A DNA stretch of 64,000 nucleotides, from the NCBI RefSeq assembly GCF_030719035.1, contig NZ_CP132203.1, positions 4,792,501 to 4,856,500 of the forward strand, read 5' to 3'. Below the pieces are notes generated by a model, which saw only the letters and a list, made by a program, of their open reading frames with translations, had not been told where the DNA came from and did no database searches. Below are positions 1-8,501 of the stretch, one piece after another; position 1 is the stretch's first letter; every line of letters starts with the position of its first letter. The position numbers were made by a program, and so were the translations under genes. The DNA comes from Hahella sp. HNIBRBA332. Lineage in GTDB: Bacteria; Pseudomonadota; Gammaproteobacteria; Pseudomonadales; Oleiphilaceae.

Positions 1-1822
1 CGATATCGCCAGCAACGCCATTGCCTGCATCCAGCACCACTTTAAGCGGAGCCGCGACAGCAATATCATTAACGATGGCGTCAATATAATTTTGGCGAAT
101 ATCCTGGTTTCTCAGCTCGCCCTGCCCTTTGACATAGTTCTGTGTACGTATCCGCTGCAGTAGCTTCTGGATCTCCGCCTGCGCCAGCGTATCTCCCGCC
201 AACATCATCTTAACGCCATTGTATTCAGCGGGATTATGGCTGCCAGTCACCATAGCGCCGGAGAGCGTTTGAGTATGGTGCGCGGCAAAATAAAGCACTG
301 GCGTAGGCACGAGCCCCACATTAATGACATTAACGCCGGTCGTCATGATTCCTTGCGCCAGCGCCCTGGCTAGCGCCGAGCTGGATTCGCGGCCGTCATA
401 GCCCAGACACATATCCGTCACATTTTTCTGACGCGCTTCAGAACCGAGCGCTCGCCCGATCTCATACATCACTTTGACGTCTAATGTGTCGTCCACTACT
501 CCGCGAATATCGTAGGCCCGGAAAATGGTCTCAGAGACATTCACCACCTGAGATTCATTGACTTCCATTGACGCCCCCTCACCAAAGTCGGAGGCGGGTT
601 CGTCATCGTGTAGCCCCAGCAGATCGTCGTCCTCCCCCAGCATGCTGATGTCCAACGCATCATCATTTTGAAACAGCGGAGCCGCCTCCTCTTTGGCAGG
701 CTGAGGCGCTTTCTTGGCCGGAGCCGCCTCCGCCCCTGTCTCAGCAGACGTGGCTTTGGACTTGGAGGGGATTGAGCGCTTCACAACGGTCTGACGCGCC
801 TGATCCAGCAGCACCACCATTGAATGGAAAGATAGCAGGGAGATCTTTGGCGAACTGGGTTTCTCCCCCATAATGCAGGCTTGGCCAAACGCAGTAACCG
901 CCGAGATATCCTTGCGCACTTTTTTGGTGAACAAAAATACTGGCGCCGCCGCCAGTCCCGCAGCCAATAACGCGATAGCCAGAGCGACTATCCACAACAT
1001 CTGGTCGCTATAGGAAAAGCGGGCTGACTCATTGGGATAATAGGCCACTTGCCATTGCGGCAAAGCCGTGGCGCCCACCAACTTGTCGCCAGAGCCTTGC
1101 CCATGCTCTATCACCACTCGTTGCTGTCCGCCGACGGACTGCAACAACTGATACTTCCCGCCGCCGGTCTGACGCCAAGTCGGCTCAAGAATCTCAGTGC
1201 TAAACATTACTAAAACAGTACCCACGATCACGTTGGAATCTGTTTGCACCGGCTTTACGACTTGAATAAACCATTTTTCGTTAGATACGAAGGCTTCCAG
1301 ACGCACCGCCTTGCCTTGTTCTACGTTACGCACCATATCCAGGCTGGCGAAGCTGACCGGCACCGGAGATTCCGTGTCGCGCACGCCTCTCCCCTTCTGA
1401 AACGCGACCGCCCGCACTGCGGCGGGCAACGTTTTAGTGGCGATACCTGTGACTTGGGCGCGCACCTGATCATCCACAAACCTGGCGGCGTCCACACTGC
1501 CCGCCAAGACAGCGACCTGATCCTCAATAAATTTTAGGCGGTTATTAATGACGGATACCGCCGCATCCAGATTACTCTTCTGGGTTGCGGCATTGACTTC
1601 ATCCACCAAAGGCTGCAACACCGTGGATTTCAATACAAAAGCGGTGATGACGACACAGACCGCCGCTAAGGCTGCGCTCAGTCCGGCGAAAAGTCCCGGG
1701 GCGGCAAGCCCTTTGGTTTCCGTCTGTTTGCTTTTGTTCGCTGGGGCCGGTTTGGGCTTCTGTACGCCATTACCGTTCGCTTTGCCGTTAGTCTCCGCCT
1801 GCTTCTTTTTCATCGGTTTCAT
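1..1822 (-). CDS. algC: Phosphomannomutase/phosphoglucomutase, long membrane-anchored form (3' part outside window)
   Basis: Interconverts mannose- or glucose-6-phosphate and the 1-phosphates for alginate, LPS and other polysaccharides. About 607 residues are visible; the C-terminus lies beyond the left edge. The catalytic domain begins near residue 434 with FRAYDIRG and carries the phosphoserine loop TGSHNP. Ahead of it lies a long extension: a Lys-rich start, a membrane helix at about residues 28-53, a roughly 220-residue presumably periplasmic region, a second helix near 274-297, then a Pro/Ala/acidic linker. This looks like a receptor-type sensor module fused to the enzyme; long AlgC forms of this kind are known in pseudomonads. 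The ATG at 1822 is the first in-frame start after a TAA; AAAGG lies about 15 bases upstream, and ATG 1813 is an alternative. It follows coaBC and dut on the same strand. Confidence 0.9.
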   Translation of the reverse strand, partial: MKPMKKKQAETNGKANGNGVQKPKPAPANKSKQTETKGLAAPGLFAGLSAALAAVCVVITAFVLKSTVLQPLVDEVNAATQKSNLDAAVSVINNRLKFIEDQVAVLAGSVDAARFVDDQVRAQVTGIATKTLPAAVRAVAFQKGRGVRDTESPVPVSFASLDMVRNVEQGKAVRLEAFVSNEKWFIQVVKPVQTDSNVIVGTVLVMFSTEILEPTWRQTGGGKYQLLQSVGGQQRVVIEHGQGSGDKLVGATALPQWQVAYYPNESARFSYSDQMLWIVALAIALLAAGLAAAPVFLFTKKVRKDISAVTAFGQACIMGEKPSSPKISLLSFHSMVVLLDQARQTVVKRSIPSKSKATSAETGAEAAPAKKAPQPAKEEAAPLFQNDDALDISMLGEDDDLLGLHDDEPASDFGEGASMEVNESQVVNVSETIFRAYDIRGVVDDTLDVKVMYEIGRALGSEARQKNVTDMCLGYDGRESSSALARALAQGIMTTGVNVINVGLVPTPVLYFAAHHTQTLSGAMVTGSHNPAEYNGVKMMLAGDTLAQAEIQKLLQRIRTQNYVKGQGELRNQDIRQNYIDAIVNDIAVAAPLKVVLDAGNGVAGDI

Positions 1823-1972
1823 TGATAAGCCAATTTACCTTTTATTCGCATTTCGCCACATGGCCTCAGCACGCCCTTTGCACACTGAGGCTAAAGTCAT
1901 GTAAAGAATACACATTTCCTGCAACTCGGCCTACGCCGCTTAGTTGCGGCGGTTATCAAAACGAGCAAATGC

Positions 1973-2431
1973 TTATTTAGTTCCCGTTGAACCAAAGCCG
2001 CCTGCGCCACGCGAGCTGTCATTAAAGTCGTCAACAATTTCAAATCCGACTTGCACCACCGGCACGATAACCATCTGCGCTATACGTTCGCCAACATTAA
2101 TGGTGAACGCCTCGCTCCCTCTGTTCCAGCATGAGACCATGACCTCACCTTGGTAATCCGAGTCAATCAGACCAACCAGGTTGCCCAGGACAATTCCGTG
2201 CTTGTGTCCCAGACCCGAGCGAGGCAGCAGCATAGCCGCCAATCCAGGATCAGCAAGATGGATCGCCATGCCCGTTGGTATAAGCGTAGTCTCCCCCGGT
2301 TGAAGCGTGACAGGTTCCGCCAAACAGGCGCGCAAATCCAGACCAGCGGAGCCGTCAGTTGCATATGCGGGTAGTGGGATTTCCTTGCCCAGACGTTTAT
2401 CCAGAACTTTCACGAGTAATGCTTGTTTCAT
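1973..2431 (-). CDS. dut: dUTP diphosphatase
   Basis: Hydrolyses dUTP to dUMP and pyrophosphate, keeping uracil out of DNA and feeding thymidylate synthesis. The 152-residue length is usual for the trimeric enzyme. The family motifs are visible: PRSGLG (motif 2), GLIDSDYQGE (motif 3) and the P-loop-like C-terminal arm RGAGGFGSTG (motif 5). It starts 16 bp after the coaBC stop, so the two are probably one transcript, as in many gammaproteobacteria. algC follows about 150 bp downstream on the same strand. Confidence 0.97.
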   Translation of the reverse strand: MKQALLVKVLDKRLGKEIPLPAYATDGSAGLDLRACLAEPVTLQPGETTLIPTGMAIHLADPGLAAMLLPRSGLGHKHGIVLGNLVGLIDSDYQGEVMVSCWNRGSEAFTINVGERIAQMVIVPVVQVGFEIVDDFNDSSRGAGGFGSTGTK

Positions 2432-2447
2432 GAACCTCAGACCAAAT

Positions 2448-3668
2448 TCAATTATCAGTAGACTGTGTTTTTCGATAGTGCTGGACGATATGAGACATTA
2501 ATTGTCCCGCAAGCGCCTGCTTGGATTGTTTAGCTATTGAAATCACCTCATCCCGGCTGATGAGGGAAACTTCGTTATCATCGCTGTTAAAGCCGATGTC
2601 TTTACGAGAAACATCGTTTGCGATGATCAGATTGATATTTTTACGCTCCAGCTTGCCGCGCGCGTATTCCTGCACTTTCTGGGTTTCCGCAGCAAAGCCG
2701 ACCGTAAATGGAGCGTCTTGCAAGGCGGCGACGTCCGCAAGAATATCAGGGTTACGCGTTAACGCTATCTGTAGCTGTTCGGCGGACTTTTTCATTTTTT
2801 GGTCAGCTATTGTTACAGGCCGATAATCTGCAACCGCCGCTGCAGAAATGAAGATATCCGCCCCGGCCTGCACCGCAGCCAACGCTTCCGCGTGCATTTC
2901 CAATGCGCCTTCCACATTAACGACCTTTACGCCTCCAGGCCTGCGCAAAGCGACCGGCCCGGAAATCAAAGTGACCTGCGCGCCCATACCGGCCGCTGCT
3001 TCCGCCAGGGCATACCCCATTTTCCCCGAACTGTCGTTACTGATGTAACGCACGGGGTCAATACGTTCGCGGGTCGGCCCCGCAGTAATCACGACATTAC
3101 AGTTCCTGAGCTGCTCGCCCAAGGCGAAATGCGCTTCCGTCAAAGCAAGCATAGCAGCCGGCTCCAACATCCGCCCGGGGCCTAAATCTCCACACGCCTG
3201 CTCACCCGCATCAGGCCCCCAAATAAAGGCGCGTGGTCGCAACGAAACCAGTTTTTGCACATTAGCCTGAGTCATGGGGCTGCGCCACATGGCTTGATTC
3301 ATTGCAGGCGCTACCGCCAATGGCGCCTCACTGGCCAACAGCACAGTGGTGAGAAGATCATCCGCCAATCCGCCCGCGATTCTGGCGATAGCATCCGCGG
3401 ATGCCGGCGCAACGATGATTAAGTCCGCCCATCGAGCCAATTCAATATGCCCCATCCCCATCTCAGCTTCGGGATCCAGAAGGCTGTCTCTAACGGGTCT
3501 GCCTGATAGCGCCTGGAAGGTTAACGGGGTGATAAACGCTTTTGCGCCTGAGGTCATCAGCACTTGCGTTTCAGCGCCGCTTTTCACCAACAGCCGGGTT
3601 AGTTCAGCGCATTTATAAGCGGCGATCCCACCAGTGATCGCCAGTAAAACTTTTCTGCCGGTAAGCAT
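2448..3668 (-). CDS. coaBC: Bifunctional phosphopantothenoylcysteine decarboxylase / phosphopantothenate-cysteine ligase
   Basis: Catalyses the second and third steps of coenzyme A synthesis from 4'-phosphopantothenate. The N-terminal flavin-dependent CoaC half shows LAITGGIAAYK, the GHIELARWAD histidine region, APASAD and the substrate-binding PAMN motif. The CoaB half begins near residue 190 with ITAGPTRERIDPVR and shows SGKMG, NPDILADV and a basic segment KLERKN followed by LIIAND. At 406 residues it is full length. It is divergent from radC; coaD lies about 7 kb away on the other strand. Confidence 0.97.
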   Translation of the reverse strand: MLTGRKVLLAITGGIAAYKCAELTRLLVKSGAETQVLMTSGAKAFITPLTFQALSGRPVRDSLLDPEAEMGMGHIELARWADLIIVAPASADAIARIAGGLADDLLTTVLLASEAPLAVAPAMNQAMWRSPMTQANVQKLVSLRPRAFIWGPDAGEQACGDLGPGRMLEPAAMLALTEAHFALGEQLRNCNVVITAGPTRERIDPVRYISNDSSGKMGYALAEAAAGMGAQVTLISGPVALRRPGGVKVVNVEGALEMHAEALAAVQAGADIFISAAAVADYRPVTIADQKMKKSAEQLQIALTRNPDILADVAALQDAPFTVGFAAETQKVQEYARGKLERKNINLIIANDVSRKDIGFNSDDNEVSLISRDEVISIAKQSKQALAGQLMSHIVQHYRKTQSTDN

Positions 3669-3726
3669 CGCGTTACTTCACTCTGTCCCCGTTTTGACTG
3701 GGGCTACGATAGCACCAGTCCGTTTT

Positions 3727-3750
3727 TTTTTCATCGCATTTGTATATAAT
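3727..3750 (+). promoter_or_regulatory. Candidate sigma-70 promoter for radC
   Basis: A consensus -10 hexamer TATAAT occupies 3745-3750, about 80 bp before the radC start. The -35 region is only a T-run (around 3722-3731), so the call rests mainly on the -10. It lies in the short divergent region between coaBC and radC. Confidence 0.4.
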
Positions 3751-3828
3751 AGCGGCCGTTTTGATTGCCGCAGCATATCAAAGCAAAGACGTATTTAATG
3801 GATGAACAAATTAGTAAAAGGATTTTGT

Positions 3829-4503
3829 ATGCCTATCTCCGATTGGCCAAAGGCCGACCGTCCTCGTGAAAAACTCATCGCCCATGGCGCCAGCAAATTA
3901 AGTGAAACCGAGCTTCTCGCTATATTCTTCCGAACCGGCTCCCGCGGCCGCAGTGCGGTGGACCTTGCCCGCGACACCATCAACCAATTCGGCGGACTTC
4001 GTCCCTTACTGGACGCCAGCCTGGATGAATTCACCCAGGTTCCCGGTCTAGGGGAAGCAAAATACAGCCAACTGCAGGCGGCAACGGAACTCGCCAAGCG
4101 CTACCTGCAAGAGAAAATGCAGCGAAGCCATAATCTCACCAGCCCCGAGCTGACGAGGGAATATCTGAGCGCCCATCTGCGACATTATCCGTATGAGGTT
4201 TTCGCCGCCTTATTTCTAGACAACCAGCACCGCGTGATCGCCTACGAGGAGTTATTTCGCGGCACTATCGACTCCGCTAGCGTGCATCCACGAGAAGTGG
4301 TGCGCAGAGTGCTAAAACACAATGCCGCCGCTATAATATTCGCTCACAATCACCCGTCCGGCGTCGCGGAGCCGAGCCTTAGCGACAAGGAAATCACAGA
4401 AACTCTGCGCAAAGCGTTAAGATTGGTTGACGTGCGAGTACTGGACCATATGATTGTCGGCGACGGAGAAGTCGTTTCTCTGGCGGAGCGGGGTTGGATT
4501 TAA
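3829..4503 (+). CDS. radC: RadC family JAB/MPN-domain protein
   Basis: RadC proteins have an N-terminal helix-hairpin-helix-like region and a C-terminal JAMM metalloprotease-like domain; the old claim of a role in DNA repair is doubtful. The HNHPSG metal-binding motif followed by a conserved Asp (LSDKE) is present, and the C-terminus ends ERGWI as in family members. I chose ATG 3829 (protein begins MPISDWPKADRPREKL, as in relatives) because AAAAGGA lies about 7 bases ahead; an ATG at 3802 would add nine residues but lacks a good ribosome site. Ahead of rpmB-rpmG, the usual gammaproteobacterial order. Confidence 0.95.
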   Translation: MPISDWPKADRPREKLIAHGASKLSETELLAIFFRTGSRGRSAVDLARDTINQFGGLRPLLDASLDEFTQVPGLGEAKYSQLQAATELAKRYLQEKMQRSHNLTSPELTREYLSAHLRHYPYEVFAALFLDNQHRVIAYEELFRGTIDSASVHPREVVRRVLKHNAAAIIFAHNHPSGVAEPSLSDKEITETLRKALRLVDVRVLDHMIVGDGEVVSLAERGWI

Positions 4504-4596
4504 ACTCTCCGCCCATATAAAGAAGCGCTTGCGACGGAAAAGCAAAAAAGAGATGCGCCAAGCCCTCTGGAAATTGTGCAAAAAATGCAAAATCTT

Positions 4597-4625
4597 TTGC
4601 TTTGAAAGCCTCTTTCTGCTATAAA
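4597..4625 (+). promoter_or_regulatory. Candidate sigma-70 promoter for rpmB-rpmG
   Basis: TTGCTT at 4597-4602 and TATAAA at 4620-4625 are separated by 17 bp, about 95 bp upstream of rpmB. No terminator is visible between radC and this point, so some readthrough is possible. Confidence 0.5.
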
Positions 4626-4720
4626 GTCGTGCTCATTTTTACGGGTCTGGGTAAAGCGGGAAATTCTCCACCCAGAAGCAGGAATTTTTCAGTACCAACG
4701 TTTGGTTGGAGGCGAGTCAA

Positions 4721-4957
4721 ATGTCTAGAGTTTGTCAGGTTACGGGCAAAGGCCCAATAACTGGTAACAATGTTTCTCACGCAAACAACAAAACCAAGCG
4801 CCGTTTTCTTCCGAATCTGCAAACTCATCGTTTCTGGGTCGAGAATGAAAAGCGCTTCGTTAAGTTGCGTGTTTCTACTAAAGGTATGCGAATCATCGAT
4901 AAAGTCGGCATTGACAAAGTGCTGAGCGATATTCGCGCACGTGGCGGCAAGGTTTAA
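4721..4957 (+). CDS. rpmB: 50S ribosomal protein L28
   Basis: Structural protein of the large ribosomal subunit, 78 residues. The N-terminus MSRVCQVTGKGP and the NKTKRRFLPN segment are typical of L28. A strong ribosome site GGAGG stands at about 4707-4711. An ATG at 4706 would add five residues but lies on top of that site, so 4721 is preferred. rpmG follows 11 bp downstream, as in most gammaproteobacteria. Confidence 0.98.
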   Translation: MSRVCQVTGKGPITGNNVSHANNKTKRRFLPNLQTHRFWVENEKRFVKLRVSTKGMRIIDKVGIDKVLSDIRARGGKV

Positions 4958-4968
4958 GGAGCTATATT

Positions 4969-5124
4969 ATGCGCGAGAAGATCAGATTGGTTTCTTCAGC
5001 TGGAACCGGCCATTTCTACACAACCACTAAAAACAAGCGCACTATGCCTGAGAAAATGGAGATCAAAAAATTTGATCCCGTTGTTCGCAAGCACGTTGCT
5101 TATAAAGAAGCCAAGATCAAGTAA
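4969..5124 (+). CDS. rpmG: 50S ribosomal protein L33
   Basis: A 51-residue large-subunit protein, beginning MREKIRLVSSAGTGHFY and ending KEAKIK. It has no CxxC pairs, so it is the zinc-independent form of L33. The ribosome site AAGGAG is 8-9 bases before the ATG. Co-transcribed with rpmB and followed by two terminator hairpins. Confidence 0.98.
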   Translation: MREKIRLVSSAGTGHFYTTTKNKRTMPEKMEIKKFDPVVRKHVAYKEAKIK

Positions 5125-5148
5125 GCATCTTACTTCTTCAAAATAACG

Positions 5149-5200
5149 GCCAAGCCTTTTCAGCTTGGCTGACGAAAGCCCGGCCTAGTCGGGTTTTTTT
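5149..5200 (+). terminator. Double terminator after rpmG
   Basis: The first hairpin has arms GCCAAGC (5149-5155) and GCTTGGC (5163-5169). A second one directly follows, with CCCG/CGGG at its core (5179-5182, 5190-5193) and a seven-T run at 5194-5200. The second is a canonical rho-independent terminator and ends at the stop of the convergent gene. Confidence 0.85.
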
Positions 5201-6056
5201 ATGCCTTTCCTTTTCCATACCCGACGGGTAACGCCACGTCCACAGCAACGGGAAGATGGTCAGACACAGGAAAACAAACCACACCCGCATTTCTGATCTG
5301 CAGCCCAGGGCTAACCATAATATGATCAAGGGAGCGCTCAGGACGCCAACTGGGAAAGGTGTTCACACGTTCAGGCAATGACACTAGCGTCGTGCGCCCA
5401 AGCGCTGTAGAGCTTAGCAGCTGCTCCGCATGATTGTTCAGATCCCCCATCAAAACAACATGCTCATACCCCTCAATTAATTCGCAAACGTGCTCCAATT
5501 GCTGACATTGAGCCTTTTCCCCCAGTGACAGATGCAACATCACCACAACAAGAGGATTAGTGGGATCGCCATAGGTGGCGATAATAGCGCCCCGCCCAGG
5601 AATGACGCCCGGCAGTCTATGTTGTGTAACGGAATTCGGCCGATAGCGGCTCAACAATCCATTACTATGCTGAGCAATGCGCCCAAGATTGCGATTCAAC
5701 TGCTGGAACCAATATGGATGACCACTCTTCTCCGCCAGATATTCCACCTGATTGACAAAACCGCTGCGGATACTGCCGCCATCGCACTCCTGTAACGCCA
5801 CTACATCATACTGGCTCAGCAAAGCGGCTATACGGTCAAGGTTTTTATTGCGGGACTGGCTAGGCAAAACATGCTGCCAACTCCGCGTCACATAATGACG
5901 ATAAGCGGCGGTCGAAATACCGACCTGAATATTAAAACTGAGGAGACGGATATGTCTGTGGTGGGGAAAATCTTCAGCGGCATTCATGTCGCCCTCCATA
6001 ACCGGAGAGCGACGGGGTAGTAGGGCGCCAAATTTATCTCTGAATTTTTGATACAC
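5199..6056 (-). CDS. Endonuclease/exonuclease/phosphatase (EEP) family hydrolase
   Basis: Metal-dependent phosphodiesterase fold (DNase I/exonuclease III/inositol phosphatase superfamily); substrate not predictable. Family motifs in order: LLSFNIQVG, VVALQECDGG (metal-binding Glu), MLHLSLG, GDLNNH (GDxN), RSLDHI and the C-terminal VSDHLPV. No signal peptide is evident, so it is likely cytoplasmic. The longest reading starts at GTG 6056, but ATG 5987 (MNAAEDF) has GGAGGG five bases ahead and still includes the whole domain, so the shorter form of about 262 residues is quite possible. Convergent with rpmG and upstream of nothing obvious in its own pathway. Confidence 0.85.
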   Translation of the reverse strand: MYQKFRDKFGALLPRRSPVMEGDMNAAEDFPHHRHIRLLSFNIQVGISTAAYRHYVTRSWQHVLPSQSRNKNLDRIAALLSQYDVVALQECDGGSIRSGFVNQVEYLAEKSGHPYWFQQLNRNLGRIAQHSNGLLSRYRPNSVTQHRLPGVIPGRGAIIATYGDPTNPLVVVMLHLSLGEKAQCQQLEHVCELIEGYEHVVLMGDLNNHAEQLLSSTALGRTTLVSLPERVNTFPSWRPERSLDHIMVSPGLQIRNAGVVCFPVSDHLPVAVDVALPVGYGKGKA

Positions 6057-6096
6057 GCCCCACTACTCCTACTACGTTTGTTTAGCTAGCGCCCTC

Positions 6097-6732
6097 TCAG
6101 GAACCTTTCGCCTGGCGCTCTTTATCTATCAGGAAGTCAGCAACTTTCAGCATATCCTCATACGTCCCACCACGAATGGCGTCTATACGATACTTGCCAT
6201 TGACCACCAACGCCGGCACCCCTGTCGCACGCGCGGAAAGCGCACGTGAAGCTGCTTGCTCCACTTTGGACTTCACACTGAAAGAATTATAGGCCTTTTT
6301 AAACCGTGCTTCTTCCACGTCATATTGAGCGAAGAATTTAGCCAAGTCATCTTCGGAGTTGAGGGACTGTTGATCTCTCGCCAACGCATCAAACAGCGGC
6401 TGGTGCATTTTGTCAGAAACGTCCAGTGCTTCCGCCGTGTAAAAAGCCTGAGCATGTGCTTTCCAGATCTTATTGAAAGCGGCTGGCGAGCGGAAGAAGC
6501 TTACATCCTCCGGCAGGCTTTTCTTCCAAGCGTTAACCAGAGGATCAAACTTGTAGCAGTGAGGGCAGCCGTACCAGAACAACTCCACCACTTCGATTTT
6601 AGAAGCATCTAGCACCGGAATCGGCGCAGGCAGTGTTTTATAGTGCTGACCTTCAACATAGGTCTCAGCCCTGGCCGCCAAAGCAACCAGCCCTAAAGTC
6701 ATGATTAATAGAATCCTGGCGAACTTCCGCAT
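6097..6732 (-). CDS. dsbA: Thiol:disulfide interchange protein DsbA
   Basis: Periplasmic oxidase that introduces disulfides into exported proteins. Signal peptide residues 1-22 (MRKFARILLIMTLGLVALAARA), then a thioredoxin fold with the redox motif CPHC at residues 56-59 (FWYGCPHCYKF) and the cis-proline segment TGVPALVVNG. 211 residues, normal for DsbA. It lies just downstream of the cytochrome c4 gene on the same strand, but a terminator between them suggests separate transcription. In pseudomonads a cytochrome c4, dsbA and an EEP-family gene also sit together. Confidence 0.95.
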   Translation of the reverse strand: MRKFARILLIMTLGLVALAARAETYVEGQHYKTLPAPIPVLDASKIEVVELFWYGCPHCYKFDPLVNAWKKSLPEDVSFFRSPAAFNKIWKAHAQAFYTAEALDVSDKMHQPLFDALARDQQSLNSEDDLAKFFAQYDVEEARFKKAYNSFSVKSKVEQAASRALSARATGVPALVVNGKYRIDAIRGGTYEDMLKVADFLIDKERQAKGS

Positions 6733-6872
6733 TTACGATCTCCGAGCTCCGTTGATTAGAAAATATTTGCAGGCATGCTGTAAGGAAAAAAGTTTTACCT
6801 CTTAGCATTCAATATGCAACTCCAGGTCCGTGCTTATGACAAACAATTAATATGGCGGCAAGCTGCGTATAA

Positions 6873-6901
6873 CAAAAAAGGCGGACAAAGCCGCCTTTTT
6901 C
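6873..6901 (-). terminator. Rho-independent terminator of the cytochrome c4 gene
   Basis: A perfect 10-bp stem (AAAAAGGCGG 6875-6884 with CCGCCTTTTT 6891-6900) with a six-base loop. Read on the minus strand it ends in a T-run, 26 bp after the cytochrome c4 stop. Confidence 0.88.
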
Positions 6902-6925
6902 GAACAGGTATATTTCAAGCTACGT

Positions 6926-7531
6926 TTAATGCAAGCCCAAAATGTAGTTAGCCAACGCTTTGATCTCAGCATCGCTCAAATTAGCGGCGATGTCGCGCAT
7001 AATGCGGGTCTCACCATCATTGGAGCGATCACCTGAGCGGAAGTTCTGTAATTGTTTGGCGACATAATCAGCATGCTGACCGCTTAAACGAGGAAATCCT
7101 GCTGGAAAGTTGCCTGTGCCATTGGGCGAGTGACAACCAGAACAAGCAGGGATGCCCTTGGCGGCATTACCGGCGCGATAAAGCGACTCGCCCTTCTCTA
7201 AAGTCGCCTCACTCGCTGAGCCTACCGTTGCAGGTTGACTGGCGTAATACGAGGCGATATCGGCGATATCCTGGTCCGACAAGTTGTCTGTCAATCCAGT
7301 CATTTCCGGCACTGCGCGGTCTCCGGACTTGATATCGTGAATCTGTTTGATCAGATATCTTTCACCCTGCCCCGCCAGTTTGGGGAAGTTGGGAACGGCG
7401 CTATTACCGTCAGCACCATGGCAGGCCGCGCAAACTGCAGATTTGGTCTGTCCCGCCTTGGGGTCTCCCTCAGCGTGCGCCAGGCCAACCATACCCATCG
7501 CCAGCACCAAACCAGTTACGAAAATTCTCAT
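6926..7531 (-). CDS. Diheme cytochrome c4
   Basis: Periplasmic diheme electron carrier feeding terminal oxidases. Signal peptide at residues 1-20 (MRIFVTGLVLAMGMVGLAHA). Two c-type heme sites: CAACH near residue 34 and CSGCH near residue 132, each at the start of a homologous half; conserved Met ligands are plausible in the PEMTG and GETRIMRD segments. I start at ATG 7531 because the resulting signal peptide lines up in length with cytochrome c4 of pseudomonads; an ATG four codons upstream (7543) is the alternative. Divergent from engB. Confidence 0.93.
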   Translation of the reverse strand: MRIFVTGLVLAMGMVGLAHAEGDPKAGQTKSAVCAACHGADGNSAVPNFPKLAGQGERYLIKQIHDIKSGDRAVPEMTGLTDNLSDQDIADIASYYASQPATVGSASEATLEKGESLYRAGNAAKGIPACSGCHSPNGTGNFPAGFPRLSGQHADYVAKQLQNFRSGDRSNDGETRIMRDIAANLSDAEIKALANYILGLH

Positions 7532-7543
7532 TGTTGACCCCAT

Positions 7544-7813
7544 CAGCTACCTATTTAATTTGCAATTACATTGTTGAGGCGCTTTGATCCAAGATACCCC
7601 AAGCACAATCAGTATCTTATTTTACCAATTCGCGCATGCTGCAATTACGTGAAAAGAACAGGATTATCTTTCCACGCCCTTAAAACGGTCTGGTATTATA
7701 CATAAAACACTCAAAACATGAACGAATAAACAACGCGACAACGTCATTCAAAAACGCAGCATCAAAACAGTGCTGCATCCACTCATTTTTCGATATTTGC
7801 AAGCATTAAAGGT
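7544..7813. promoter_or_regulatory. Divergent intergenic region between cytochrome c4 and engB
   Basis: AT-rich control region. A candidate plus-strand promoter is TTTCCA (7670-7675) with TATTAT (7694-7699), spacing 18. A small hairpin GCAGCA/TGCTGC (7756-7761, 7771-7776) lies in the engB leader. I see no recognisable regulator site. Confidence 0.35.
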
Positions 7814-8482
7814 ATGACCCAAACCACCAAACGCCCCGTCTCATATCAAAGCGCCCGCTTCCTTATGAGCGCAGAACAGTTGCAGCAGTGTCCGCCTGAC
7901 ATGGGCGTAGAGGTCGCCTTCGCCGGACGCTCCAATGCAGGAAAATCCAGCGCCCTGAACGCGATCACCCAAAATGGGAAACTGGCGAAAACCTCCAAGA
8001 CGCCTGGCCGCACTCAACTTATCAACTTCTTTACCCTGAATAGCGAAGGCTGCCGACTGGTCGACCTTCCGGGCTATGGCTACGCCAAAGTGCCGAAAGC
8101 CATGCTCGAAAAATGGCGGAGCAATTTGCAGCGCTATTTAGAACACAGATTGACGCTGAACGCTTTGATCCTGGTCATGGATATCCGTCATCCTCTCAGC
8201 CCCTTTGACTGCAGCATGCTCGACTGGTGCGAAGCCCGCGAGCTACCGACGCTGGTATTGCTGACCAAAGCCGACAAGTTGAAGTTCGGGCCCGCCAAAA
8301 GCGCGCTGCAAGAGGTAAGAAAGGAGCTGAAGAAGAAATGGAAATTCCCTATCGAAGCACAGCTCTTTTCCTCCGTCAGCAAAGTGGGAGTTGAAGAAGC
8401 GCACGCTTTTATGGACCGCTTCTTTATTCCCCCTGACGCCGCCGCTTCAGAAGCTGAGGAATCGGTAGAACCCCAGGCGTAG
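7814..8482 (+). CDS. engB: Ribosome biogenesis GTP-binding protein EngB (YihA/YsxC)
   Basis: Essential GTPase needed for assembly of the 50S subunit. G-motifs are all visible: G1 GRSNAGKSS (residues 38-46), the switch region TPGRTQ, G3 DLPGYGYAKV, G4 TKADK and the G5 region SSVSK. 222 residues, usual length. The N-terminus aligns with E. coli YihA in full, which supports the ATG at 7814 although AAAGG sits unusually close to it. Convergent with the following TetR gene. Confidence 0.96.
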   Translation: MTQTTKRPVSYQSARFLMSAEQLQQCPPDMGVEVAFAGRSNAGKSSALNAITQNGKLAKTSKTPGRTQLINFFTLNSEGCRLVDLPGYGYAKVPKAMLEKWRSNLQRYLEHRLTLNALILVMDIRHPLSPFDCSMLDWCEARELPTLVLLTKADKLKFGPAKSALQEVRKELKKKWKFPIEAQLFSSVSKVGVEEAHAFMDRFFIPPDAAASEAEESVEPQA

Positions 8483-8501
8483 AAAGCTTACGAACAATTG
8501 T

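Noticed and set aside
4576..4600. A-rich hairpin upstream of rpmB as a terminator of radC
   Set aside because: The stem is short and A/T-rich, has no following T-run, and overlaps the better-supported rpmB promoter.
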